Assembly: GCA_046329195.1 (NCBI GenBank)
Contig: JAXLVB010000001.1
Span: 2,294,001 to 2,358,000 of the forward strand
Length of the DNA stretch: 64,000 nt
Direction: 5' to 3'
Source: JAXLVB01 sp046329195
GTDB taxonomy: Bacteria > Bacteroidota > Bacteroidia > Cytophagales > Spirosomataceae
Below the pieces are notes generated by a model. The model saw nothing but the letters and a program-made list of their open reading frames with translations, was not told the origin of the DNA and did no database searches. Position 1 is the first letter of the stretch. The number at the start of each line of letters is the position of its first letter. A program made the position numbers and the translations under genes. Of this stretch, positions 52,268 through 61,430 are shown piece by piece.

Positions 52268-53038
52268 TCACAACAAGTGTAATCCATTTTTTCGATAGGG
52301 TGCAAGCGCCATGTCTTCGGGTGGAAGCTCTGTAATTAAGTAATCTAAATCATGAATATTACAGTATTTCATGCGATACATGGAGCCAAATTTTTCGGAA
52401 ATCGAAAGGGTTGCTGTTTTTTCGGCAGCTTTCATCATGGCTTTTTTTACCTGAGCTACCTCCCATTCTTGTTCGGTGAGACCCGCAGAAGCATCAATGC
52501 CGTTCGTGCCCATCAAACACAAATCGACACGGATTTCACTCAAGCGGTGAATGGTCTCGCCCCCCATACAGATTTGAGTTTGGGGAGATACTTGCCCTCC
52601 AATCAAAATAACTTCAAGGTTAGGGAAAGCTATCAAATCAAGGGCTGTTTGTGGACTAATCGTGAAGAAGGTCATCCGCAACTCCTCTGGAATCATCTTA
52701 GTTAGGGAGCGGATGGTTGTACCACCGCCCGTAAGTACGCACATACCGTTTCGGAGAAGCGATACGGCTTTTTGGGCAATAACCTCTTTGGCTTCGTGGG
52801 CATATACATCTACAGTTGTGGTTGGCTGAATATACGATTTGGATAAAGCACCTCCGTGTACTTTCGTGATTTTACCTTCCTCTGCCAGCTCGTTCAAATC
52901 TCGCCTAATCGTGTCTTCCGACACGTTGAGTTGTACACTCAAGTCTGCCGAAATCACCCGATTGTGCAGGTTGATTTGTTTCATGATAAAGGCTTGCCGT
53001 TCCTTTTTGAGAAGTTGAAATAAGTTTTTATCAGACAT
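52268..53038 (-). CDS. DeoR/GlpR-family transcriptional regulator
   Basis: 256 residues. An N-terminal DeoR-type winged HTH (residues ~8-60: ERQAFIMKQINLHNRV...LNVSEDTIRRDLNELAEEG, then KVHGGAL) is followed by a DeoRC sugar-phosphate-sensing domain (VLTGGGTTIRSLTKMIP; LIGGQVSPQTQICMGGE; LCLMGTNGID). Members usually repress sugar or nucleoside catabolic genes and release DNA on binding a phosphorylated sugar. It is divergent from the first SusC gene (251 bp apart), the most likely target, although no sugar enzyme is in view. It converges on giant gene D. Confidence 0.92.
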   Translation of the reverse strand: MSDKNLFQLLKKERQAFIMKQINLHNRVISADLSVQLNVSEDTIRRDLNELAEEGKITKVHGGALSKSYIQPTTTVDVYAHEAKEVIAQKAVSLLRNGMCVLTGGGTTIRSLTKMIPEELRMTFFTISPQTALDLIAFPNLEVILIGGQVSPQTQICMGGETIHRLSEIRVDLCLMGTNGIDASAGLTEQEWEVAQVKKAMMKAAEKTATLSISEKFGSMYRMKYCNIHDLDYLITELPPEDMALAPYRKNGLHLL

Positions 53039-53211
53039 GGGGCAACGTTGTTTGCGAGTATTTGCCGTTTTGGCTTGCGGCTTTTTGCCAACATTTACAT
53101 TCCTAAAATTAGCACAAGTATGATTATTTTTAAAATAGTATGCAAGAATTTGTAATTAATTAAGATTTTTTTTCATTTTTGCATAAACATTTTTTTCATT
53201 TTGAATTAAAT

Positions 53212-53242
53212 ATTGCTGTTTTTTGCTGTTTTTGTATATTTG
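53212..53242 (+). promoter_or_regulatory. Probable promoter of the first SusC gene
   Basis: TATATTTG (53235-53242) matches TAnnTTTG exactly; 19 bp upstream is ATTG (53212-53215), one mismatch from TTTG. The start codon is at 53290. The surrounding 53100-53290 is very A+T rich. Confidence 0.45.
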
Positions 53243-53289
53243 ATAGCAAGAATTCTGCGGTTTTTTCATTTACAAACTACACATCAAAC

Positions 53290-56200
53290 ATGGTAAAACA
53301 CTACCCATTTATGAGTCTGCCTCCTTTGCGCTGGCGTATGCTTCTGTGCTCGCTATGGCTAGTTGGGGTTTCGGTGGTAGGCTATGCTCAGAAGCAAGCC
53401 TATACCTTCAAAGGCAAAGTCTCGACCCAAAGCGGCGAGATGGTGATTGGGAGCTCTATTTTGCTCAAAGGTACAACATCAGGTGGCGTAACCGACCTCA
53501 ACGGGAATTACACCTTTACCGCCAATGTTGCTCCGGGTACTTACGAACTGCTGGTGCGATTTATCGGGTATCGTGATTTTGTTCAGACCGTCACGTTAGG
53601 TAGCCAGACTACCCTAACGGTAGATGCCGTTCTGAAGGAAGACATCATGAACCTTGACGAAGTGATGATTACGGGCTCAACGGTCAAAGAAAGCCGCCGC
53701 CAACTAGGTAATGCAATCAACTCGGTGAAGGCTGACCAGCTACAAAAAGCTGGAACAGGCAACTTAGTATCGGCATTACAAGGAAAAATTCCAGGGGCAC
53801 AAATTACTCAAAACTCTGGCGACCCTTCTGGCGGTCTTACCATTCGCCTTCGGGGGGTGAAGTCACTGCAAGGGAGCTCTGACCCGCTTTATGTCATTGA
53901 CGGTATCATTGTGAGCAACAACACCGTAAACGTATCGCAAACGGCGTTGTCTAACCAAGTAGGTACAGCGGCAGTACTCGGTACCAACCGACTCGCAGAC
54001 ATTAACCCTAATGATATTGAGAGTATCAACGTTATTAACGGTGCGGCGGCGGCGGCTCAATATGGTTCTCGGGCAGCCAATGGGGTGGTTATTATCACCA
54101 CCAAGCGAGGCAAAAGTGGTGCTCCAAAAATTAATTTCTCTACTAGCTTTAATGTGAACGAGCTTCGCAAAAAAGTGTATATTTCTACCTATGGCAAACA
54201 GTTTGGGTTTGCGGGTCTTCGCTTACATACAATTGGTAGTGTCACAGCGGCTCAAATCGCTGCCAACCCTGGCACTACTACTGTAGGAGTAAACCGCAAT
54301 GGCGAAGCTAACACCAACTTAGCGACCAATTTAGTGGACGTAACTCGTTACGACTACCAAGACCAAATTTTCAGAACGGGTTATGGCAATGATAATAACC
54401 TGTCAATTAGTGGGGGTAACGACCGCACCCAATATTTTGTAGGTATCGGCTATTCGACCAACCAAGGGATTGTTAAAGGCACCGATTTTACTCGTTATGG
54501 CTTGCGAGCACGGGTGGACCAACGCCTTGCCGACTGGGTCAAGCTCTCAGCAGGGGTGAGCTATACCAACACTTACTCGAACGAGAAGGCTAACGGAAAC
54601 GTGTTCTATAGCCCTATCAACTCGATTAACATTACGAACAATATTTACGACATTACACAGCGAGATGCGGCAGGTAATTTGCAGGCTGTTGAACCTACCC
54701 GTGTAAATCCACTCACCACCATTGAGGCCATGCAGTTTAACCAATCGGTTAACCGCACCATCAACGACTTGCAACTGAACCTCACTCCGCTTAAGGGGCT
54801 AGCTATTGACTGGATTGTGGGTATTGATGCCTTCTCGCAACTGGGCAAAAACTTAATTCCACCGTATCCATATCAGTCAGTAGCAGGGTTGCCCTTGGAG
54901 CGTTATCCATTTGGATTTGCTTCGACAGTTACCAACACGGCTACGTATCTAAATACCGACCTCAATATTTCGTACGAATACCAACTAAGCAAAGACCTCA
55001 AAATGAACTTGCTAGCAGGGTCAAGTTACCAGTACAGTTCGTCAAATATTTTGGTAGGAAGTGGACAAAACCTTGCTCCATTTATCGAAACACTCAATGG
55101 GGGTTCTACCATTACGTCCAGCTATGGTCTTGACCGCTACAACCTGAGCGGTTTGTTTGGGCAAGCTACGTTTGGGTACAAAAACATCGCTTTCGTAACG
55201 GGTGCGATTCGTCGAGACAGAAGCTCGAAGTTCTCACCTACCGAAACCAATCAGCTGTATCCTAAATTCTCGGCCAGTTTTGTGCCTTCTGACTTGGAAG
55301 GATGGAAAGCCAGTAGCCTCAGCGATGTATTAAGTTCATTAAAACTTCGCTTCTCGTACGGACAAGCTGGTAACCTCACGGGTATTGGCTCTTACGACCG
55401 CTTCTGGCAGTTTTCGCCCGTCTCGTACTTGAGTCAAAACACCATCGTACCTAGTAGCCAGCTGGCCAACGCACGAGTACGCCCTGAGCGCATGACCGAA
55501 ACCGAGTTTGGGTTTGATGCGTCGTTGCTCAAAGATAAGATTGGCTTGACCTTTACAGCCTACGACCAATACATCAAAGACTTGGTTGTAAATGCCGTAT
55601 TGGCTGCTTCAACAGGCGGTACAAGTATCGTAAATAATACTGGCGAGATGTCAAACAAAGGGATTGAGATTGGTTTGAACTTTAGCCCTATCAAGAAAAA
55701 AGACTTCTCGTGGGACTTTACGGTTCTCTTTAATCGCAACCGTAATAAAGTCGAAAAACTTGGAACGGCCTTGGTTGGTATCAACAACGTAGCAGGCGCT
55801 CCTTCGTTTTTGATTGAAGGACAGCCGGCCTCAATGTTCTTTGGCGTACCTTATGCCCGCAATAACGGCAACTTGATTCTCAACAGTCAAGGCTTCCCGC
55901 AACGTGATCAAGGCACACAGACAGGCGCTACTTACACGCCTCAGCGTACATCCGACGGACAACCAACGGGTGGTTTCGTGAACGGAGTGATTGGGAATCC
56001 TAATCCAAAATGGACGGGTTCATTCTCAAGTTCGTTAACCTACAAGCAGTTTGGTTTGCGCTTCTTGTTAGATGCTGTGCAGGGTGTGAACGTCTTTAAC
56101 GCTGACTTCCGTACTCGTCAGGGGGTTGGTATTGGCGAAATTGCTGAAGCCGAGCTCAAAGGAGATGTGAAGCGAGGCTATATTTTCTCGAACTATTTGA

Positions 56201-56457
56201 TTGAAGAATGGCGTATTGACGATGGTTCTTATGTAAAACTCAGAGAGCTAGCCCTTACGTATCAGCTTCCCAAAATCAAAGGCTTGAGTAGTGCGTCGTT
56301 GTCGTTGATTGGCCGCAACTTGATTTCGTGGGATAACTACCGTGGCTTTGACCCCGAAACTAACGCCGGTGGAAACAGCGACTTGTTGAGAGGAGTTGAT
56401 TTCGGAAACGTACCGATTCCAAGAAGTTACCAGCTCCAACTGAATGTTTCGTTCTAA
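53290..56457 (+). CDS. SusC/RagA-family TonB-dependent outer-membrane transporter (1)
   Basis: 1,055 residues from the ATG at 53290; the signal peptide ends near VVGYAQ (an alternative start is at 53311). After it come the N-terminal carboxypeptidase-regulatory-like domain (FKGKVSTQSGEMVIGSSILL...GVTDLNGNYTF), the plug domain (ALQGKIPGAQI, LYVIDGIIV, INPNDIESINVINGAAA, YGSRAANGVVIITTKRG, all SusC hallmarks), and a beta-barrel ending in an aromatic residue (QLQLNVSF). It should import an oligomer captured by the SusD-like lipoprotein, whose gene starts 39 bp downstream. The substrate is not evident. Confidence 0.95.
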   Translation: MVKHYPFMSLPPLRWRMLLCSLWLVGVSVVGYAQKQAYTFKGKVSTQSGEMVIGSSILLKGTTSGGVTDLNGNYTFTANVAPGTYELLVRFIGYRDFVQTVTLGSQTTLTVDAVLKEDIMNLDEVMITGSTVKESRRQLGNAINSVKADQLQKAGTGNLVSALQGKIPGAQITQNSGDPSGGLTIRLRGVKSLQGSSDPLYVIDGIIVSNNTVNVSQTALSNQVGTAAVLGTNRLADINPNDIESINVINGAAAAAQYGSRAANGVVIITTKRGKSGAPKINFSTSFNVNELRKKVYISTYGKQFGFAGLRLHTIGSVTAAQIAANPGTTTVGVNRNGEANTNLATNLVDVTRYDYQDQIFRTGYGNDNNLSISGGNDRTQYFVGIGYSTNQGIVKGTDFTRYGLRARVDQRLADWVKLSAGVSYTNTYSNEKANGNVFYSPINSINITNNIYDITQRDAAGNLQAVEPTRVNPLTTIEAMQFNQSVNRTINDLQLNLTPLKGLAIDWIVGIDAFSQLGKNLIPPYPYQSVAGLPLERYPFGFASTVTNTATYLNTDLNISYEYQLSKDLKMNLLAGSSYQYSSSNILVGSGQNLAPFIETLNGGSTITSSYGLDRYNLSGLFGQATFGYKNIAFVTGAIRRDRSSKFSPTETNQLYPKFSASFVPSDLEGWKASSLSDVLSSLKLRFSYGQAGNLTGIGSYDRFWQFSPVSYLSQNTIVPSSQLANARVRPERMTETEFGFDASLLKDKIGLTFTAYDQYIKDLVVNAVLAASTGGTSIVNNTGEMSNKGIEIGLNFSPIKKKDFSWDFTVLFNRNRNKVEKLGTALVGINNVAGAPSFLIEGQPASMFFGVPYARNNGNLILNSQGFPQRDQGTQTGATYTPQRTSDGQPTGGFVNGVIGNPNPKWTGSFSSSLTYKQFGLRFLLDAVQGVNVFNADFRTRQGVGIGEIAEAELKGDVKRGYIFSNYLIEEWRIDDGSYVKLRELALTYQLPKIKGLSSASLSLIGRNLISWDNYRGFDPETNAGGNSDLLRGVDFGNVPIPRSYQLQLNVSF

Positions 56458-56496
56458 GTTGATTCCCAACAGTTTAACCATTAGCATTTGACAGAC

Positions 56497-57771
56497 ATGA
56501 AAAAATACTTCATTTATATAACTGCCGCTTTGGTATTGGGGACTACGGCCTGTAACAACGATTACCTCAACCCCAGTACAGCCAGCGAGCAACAAGTGGT
56601 AACAGACCAAGCCGGTTTGATTGCCATGGTGAATGGCCTCCAGCAGAAATTCTCGATTTCGAGAGCGAGTGCGATGTATGCCTATATTTCGGCCAATGGG
56701 CTGACTACCAAAGAATTAGTAAACCTTAACGTAGGAAATACCGACGAGCAAAACTTACAGTCGGGTACTACAGCTGTGCAAGGCAACAACTCGGTTGTTA
56801 CGAATCTTTGGAACCAATCCCATTTGGTAAAAGCCAACGCCGACCTTGTTATCAAGAACATTGACAACGCCAAAGACGCTACCGTCAAGTCGGGGATTTT
56901 GGCTTATGCACACTTTTATAGAGCCTTGGCGCTGGGTACATTGGCTCAGTTTTTTGAGCAAGCTCCCATTGCTGTAGGAACCAACGCCACGTTCAGCCCT
57001 CGGGCTGATGTGCTTAAAGAAGCCGTAGCTTCGTTGACGGCGGCGGCTAAAGCCCTCAACGATAACCCGCCGTCAGCCAAGTTTACGGGGAGTGTAGTGA
57101 TGCCCTTGGCTAGTGCCAAAAACGGTATCGGTGCACTGCTGGCTCGTTACAACCTGATGCTGGGGAACTATGATGCTGCCATTGCTGCCGCCAACACCGT
57201 TGACTTGACCGTAAAAGCGGGCTTTGCCTTCGACGACCTCAGCCGTAATCCCCTCTTTGAAACTAGCTTCAGCAACCGTAACGTAACGGAGTCAACGCCT
57301 GATTTTGGCTTACCTACGGCACTGATTCCAGACAAAGCAGATGGGCGTAGGGCATTCTATTACAATACAACAGCCGGACTCAATGCCGCCAGAGCCAGTT
57401 TCTTTACAGCTAATGGCTCGGTGATTCCGGTGTACTTGCCTGGCGAAATGCTCCTTATTAAAGCCGAGTGTAGTGCTCGCAAAGGCGCCCTTGACGATGC
57501 CATTACCGAACTTAACAAAGTACTCACCAAGAAAAACGATGTCTGGGGAGTTAATGCAGGGCTTGCCGCCTACGCAGGCGACAAAACAGCTAATGCGGTG
57601 TTGGACGAAATCTACCGTCAGCGCTGTATCGAGTTGTTTTTGTCTGGATTACGACTAGAAGATAGCCGTCGGTTCAACCGCCCACAAGCAGAGCGTACCC
57701 GCAACTATTATCCGTATCCGTTGACCGAGCGGAATAATAACACCAGTACGCCAGCCGACCCGGCTTCCTAA
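56497..57771 (+). CDS. SusD/RagB-family nutrient-binding lipoprotein (1)
   Basis: 424 residues; I chose the ATG at 56497 (MKKYFIYITAALVLGTTAC) because it gives a lipoprotein signal with Cys19, rather than one three codons earlier. The protein is on the short side for SusD-like proteins but has the TPR-like helices (NADLVIKNIDNAKD, ILAYAHFYRALALG) and the C-terminal RagB region (EIYRQRCIELFLSGLRLEDSRRF...YYPYPLTERNNN). It forms an outer-surface lid on the SusC encoded just upstream. Confidence 0.93.
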   Translation: MKKYFIYITAALVLGTTACNNDYLNPSTASEQQVVTDQAGLIAMVNGLQQKFSISRASAMYAYISANGLTTKELVNLNVGNTDEQNLQSGTTAVQGNNSVVTNLWNQSHLVKANADLVIKNIDNAKDATVKSGILAYAHFYRALALGTLAQFFEQAPIAVGTNATFSPRADVLKEAVASLTAAAKALNDNPPSAKFTGSVVMPLASAKNGIGALLARYNLMLGNYDAAIAAANTVDLTVKAGFAFDDLSRNPLFETSFSNRNVTESTPDFGLPTALIPDKADGRRAFYYNTTAGLNAARASFFTANGSVIPVYLPGEMLLIKAECSARKGALDDAITELNKVLTKKNDVWGVNAGLAAYAGDKTANAVLDEIYRQRCIELFLSGLRLEDSRRFNRPQAERTRNYYPYPLTERNNNTSTPADPAS

Positions 57772-57840
57772 CCAATACAATGAGTAGCGAGAGAGCCTAG
57801 TTTGGAAATTTTATCATAGAAAAAGTTATTTGGTGATTTC

Positions 57841-57871
57841 AAGAATCGGTTGGTTCTACCGACCGATTCTT
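57841..57871 (+). terminator. Hairpin after the first SusC/SusD pair
   Basis: AAGAATCGGT (57841-57850) pairs with ACCGATTCTT (57862-57871), with an inner GGT/ACC stem. The T run after it is weak. The rest of the 475-bp gap (57772-58246) has no convincing gene; it holds a small GCAAG/CTTGC hairpin (~58040) and the palindrome at 58134. Confidence 0.55.
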
Positions 57872-58133
57872 TCTACGATTACCACTGACCTGTATCATTA
57901 TTGAGGACGTCGCATTACCATCATCACGAACTATTGGCACTATCATCGTTAGACCATAGAGACAACGCTCTGACGTCTATTTTGACTTAGTAAGTGCCTC
58001 TCTCATTGCCATTGAAAGCGATTTTGTCGAAAAGCAAGAATAAAACTTGCTTCTAAAGCGAAAATTCGCCAACTTGGTTCTGAAAATGCCTAATAAGCTC
58101 TCTAAACGCTATTCAATAAGTTGCCTCTGTGCT

Positions 58134-58147
58134 GTTGAGTTCTCAAC
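58134..58147. promoter_or_regulatory. Short perfect palindrome upstream of the second SusC gene
   Basis: GTTGAG and CTCAAC flank two bases, 100 bp before the ATG at 58247. It may be an operator for a dimeric regulator; no family can be assigned and I saw no clear TAnnTTTG promoter nearby. Confidence 0.25.
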
Positions 58148-58246
58148 GGTACAGCTCATATCAGGATTGTTCGCTTTTTAGCAACGAAAGAAACAGTCAC
58201 CAGCTTACTTATCTAATCAATTCTTACACTTTTAATCACGATTCCT

Positions 58247-61200
58247 ATGAGGAAACATTTACTAAGAATCTTGCTGATGGGGCTTTTTGCGCTTACATGG
58301 CAAGTCGGCCAAGCACAAGACCGAGTCGTAACGGGGAAGGTGACTTCTGCCGAAGACGGTCAGGCACTCCCTGGAGTGAGTGTCATTGTGAAAGGGACAG
58401 CCAAAGGGGCACTGACCGATGCCAATGGAAACTACAAGATTGCGGTTCCGTCGGGAGGCTCTACGCTGGTATTTAGCTTTATTGGGATGATTAAGAAAGA
58501 AGTGGCCATCGGCAACAGCACCGTTCTTAATGTGCAAATGGCTGCCGATGCTCAAAACCTCAATGAAGTGGTAGTAACCGCACTCGGTATTAAGCAAGAG
58601 AAAAAAGCCTTGGGTTATGCTGTGGCCGAAGTAAAAGGTGACGAAGTGGCCGCAACGGGCCGTAGCAACTTCTTGGATGCCTTGCAGTCTCGTGTACCAG
58701 GTCTTTCGGGTATCACTACTAGTGGTGCGCCGGGTGCGTCGTCTTCGATTAACCTTCGTGGCTTTAGCTCCATTGGTGGAAACAACCAACCCTTGTTTGT
58801 AATTGACGGTTTGCCAGTTGACAACCGAACTATGGCTCAAGGAGCCTTGGGTTCTGACCAACCTAACCGTAACAGTGACTATGCCAACCGGATTTCGGAC
58901 ATCAACCCCAACGACATCGAGTCAATTTCTATCTTGAAAGGGCCTGAAGCAGCGGCTCTTTACGGAATTGATGCTGCCAACGGTGCTATCGTCATCACGA
59001 CCAAAAAAGGAAAAGTAGGTACAGCTCGTGTCAATTACGACAACCGCTTCCGCTTTGAAGAAGTGTATCGCTTCCCTGACGTGCAAAAAACCTACAGCCG
59101 AGGTATTTTTGGATTGGCTTCGCCTACGGCTACTACCTACTTTGGTCCAAAATATCCAGAAGGAACGCAGTTCTATGATAACATCCAGAACTTCTTCCGT
59201 ACGGGTACTATGCAAAACCACAACTTGAGCATTGACGGTGGGTCAGATAGAGCAACGTATCGTTTCTCGACCAACTACTCAGATTGGAAAGGAACAGCCC
59301 CTGGTACGGCGCAGACTAACTTCTCGACCAAAATTACGGGGACTATTAAGTTGAGCCCAAAAATGGAAGTACAAACTTCGTTGAACTATATCAAGCGGTT
59401 TATAGATAAAAACTACCGAAGCAGCAGCGGATTTTTGTTGGGGTTATTGTATTGGCCAGCTAATGACGACGCTCGTAACTACCTCAACGGCGATGGTACT
59501 CGTCGGCTGTTGTTGCCAAACGGCTTGACTGGTGAGCCTGACAACCCGTATTTTAGTGTGAACAAAAACAACATGACCGACCGCACAAGCCGTACGATTG
59601 GCAACGTCAACTGGAAGTACTCGCCTGTAAGTTGGTTGAGCTTAGAAGCTCGCTTAGGTGCTGACATCTACACTACCAACGGTAACAACTTCTCGCATCC
59701 AGAATCAAATATCCTGATTAACTCTACTACCGGTGGTGGTGGTGCAACTACAGGTGGTGCGTTGGAACAATACGTTGAAACCAGCCAGTTGATTAACGCC
59801 AACTTTTTGGCTACGCTCAAGAAAAGCTTTGGCAAACTCAACACCTCGCTGTTGTTAGGAACTTCGATTGACGACAAGAAATACGAAGTAAATAGTTACT
59901 ACGGCGAGAAATTCTACCTACCTGAATTTAACTCGATCAATAACACCGACATTACTACACAACGGGCTAAATATTATGTTGAGCAACGCCGCTTGTTAGG
60001 GGCATTTGGTTCGTTTAGTGTTGATTACGACGGTTTCTTGTTCTTGAACGTAACAGGCCGTAACGACTGGTCGTCCACCTTGCCAGAGGCCAACCGTTCG
60101 TTTTTCTATCCATCAACAAGCTTGTCATTTGCCTTTACCGAAATCCCAACCTTAAAAGGCAAAACAGGCCCATTGACCTTTGGTAAAATAAGAGCATCGT
60201 ACGCCGAAGTAGGTAAAGATGCACCACCTTACAAAGTACAGTCTGCGTTGGCAGTGCAAACTACGACGGGTGGTGGTTTTATCTATGGTTTCTTTGGTGG
60301 TAACCCTAACCTCAGACCAGAACGCACTCGTAGTTACGAATTCGGTACCGAATTGAAGTTTTTCCAAGGTCGTTTAGGAATTGATTTGGCGTACTTCAAC
60401 AAAGAAAGTGCCGACCAAATCGTAACCCAACGGACTAGCTACGGTACAGGCTTTATCTTGGCCTTGTTGAACGGCGGTACGTTTAGTAACCAAGGGGTAG
60501 AGTTTCAGTTGACAGGTAAGCCAGTGAAAACCAAAGACTTTACTTGGGACATCACAGCCAACTTTACCAAACTCAAAACCAGTGTAAAGAACCTCCCCGC
60601 CGATGTAGCCGAATACTACAACTCAGATACGTGGCTGTATAACAACGCTCGTGCGAGTGCGTTTGTAGGCAATTTGCAAGACTATTATCCGGGCATGAAC
60701 CTAACCTATAACCAAAAAGGCATGGGTAGTGCTACTGCCATTGGCGGCTACAGCTACTTGCGCAACAACAATGGTGATGTATTGATTAACCCTTCTAACG
60801 GATTGCCTATTATCAACCAAAACTTCTTGCCAATTGGCGACCGTAACCCAAGCTTTACGATTAGTTGGAAAAACGAGTTCACATTTAAAAATTTTAACTT
60901 GTCGTTCTTATTAGACCTTCGTAAAGGTGGAGATGTATTCAATGGTACAGCCATGTATTTGTGGAGAACAGGTTTGCATCCGAAGTCGTTGGATAGAGAT
61001 ACACCAATGACTTTCAAAGGCGTATTAAGAGATGGTTACGAAAACACAGCAACTCCTACTGTCAATACCATTCAGATTACGCCAAGCCAACGTACCGATG
61101 TGTTTTACAGTGCTTTGCCAGAGTCGGAATTTGTCGAAAAAGACATCAACTGGCTTCGTTTGCGTGACATTACCCTAAGCTATAATATCCCACTGGTGAG

Positions 61201-61393
61201 CCGCAAGGTGATCAAAAACTTGGGTGTTTACGTAACGGGTACCGACTTGTTCTTATTGACTAATTACACAGGTACAGACCCTAACGTAAACGGTACAACG
61301 GCCTCTTCAGGTGGTGTAGGCGCTGGTGGGTTTGACTTCATGACTCAGTCATTGCCAAGAGCTATTTCGATGGGAATCAGAATCGGCTTGTAG
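58247..61393 (+). CDS. SusC/RagA-family TonB-dependent outer-membrane transporter (2)
   Basis: 1,048 residues. Signal peptide (MRKHLLRILLMGLFALTWQV, ending ~QAQ), carboxypeptidase-regulatory-like domain (VTGKVTSAEDGQALPGVSV, GALTDANGNYKI), the NLNEVVVTALGI junction, plug domain (ALQSRVPGLSGI, INLRGFSSIGG, LFVIDGLPVD, INPNDIESISILKGPEA, LYGIDAANGAIVITTKKG) and a barrel with typical SusC segments (GRNDWSSTLPEANRSFFYPS, NPNLRPERTRSYEFG). It is followed by a second SusD gene 37 bp after its stop. It is not a recent duplicate of the first SusC; the two differ throughout. Confidence 0.96.
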   Translation: MRKHLLRILLMGLFALTWQVGQAQDRVVTGKVTSAEDGQALPGVSVIVKGTAKGALTDANGNYKIAVPSGGSTLVFSFIGMIKKEVAIGNSTVLNVQMAADAQNLNEVVVTALGIKQEKKALGYAVAEVKGDEVAATGRSNFLDALQSRVPGLSGITTSGAPGASSSINLRGFSSIGGNNQPLFVIDGLPVDNRTMAQGALGSDQPNRNSDYANRISDINPNDIESISILKGPEAAALYGIDAANGAIVITTKKGKVGTARVNYDNRFRFEEVYRFPDVQKTYSRGIFGLASPTATTYFGPKYPEGTQFYDNIQNFFRTGTMQNHNLSIDGGSDRATYRFSTNYSDWKGTAPGTAQTNFSTKITGTIKLSPKMEVQTSLNYIKRFIDKNYRSSSGFLLGLLYWPANDDARNYLNGDGTRRLLLPNGLTGEPDNPYFSVNKNNMTDRTSRTIGNVNWKYSPVSWLSLEARLGADIYTTNGNNFSHPESNILINSTTGGGGATTGGALEQYVETSQLINANFLATLKKSFGKLNTSLLLGTSIDDKKYEVNSYYGEKFYLPEFNSINNTDITTQRAKYYVEQRRLLGAFGSFSVDYDGFLFLNVTGRNDWSSTLPEANRSFFYPSTSLSFAFTEIPTLKGKTGPLTFGKIRASYAEVGKDAPPYKVQSALAVQTTTGGGFIYGFFGGNPNLRPERTRSYEFGTELKFFQGRLGIDLAYFNKESADQIVTQRTSYGTGFILALLNGGTFSNQGVEFQLTGKPVKTKDFTWDITANFTKLKTSVKNLPADVAEYYNSDTWLYNNARASAFVGNLQDYYPGMNLTYNQKGMGSATAIGGYSYLRNNNGDVLINPSNGLPIINQNFLPIGDRNPSFTISWKNEFTFKNFNLSFLLDLRKGGDVFNGTAMYLWRTGLHPKSLDRDTPMTFKGVLRDGYENTATPTVNTIQITPSQRTDVFYSALPESEFVEKDINWLRLRDITLSYNIPLVSRKVIKNLGVYVTGTDLFLLTNYTGTDPNVNGTTASSGGVGAGGFDFMTQSLPRAISMGIRIGL

Positions 61394-61430
61394 TGAACAC
61401 GAACAATCGAAAACAATATTGATTAAACAC

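Noticed and set aside
52732..52890. Possible second DeoR start or overlapping gene on the plus strand at 52352-52705
   Set aside because: It is antisense to the conserved DeoRC domain and has no recognisable features.
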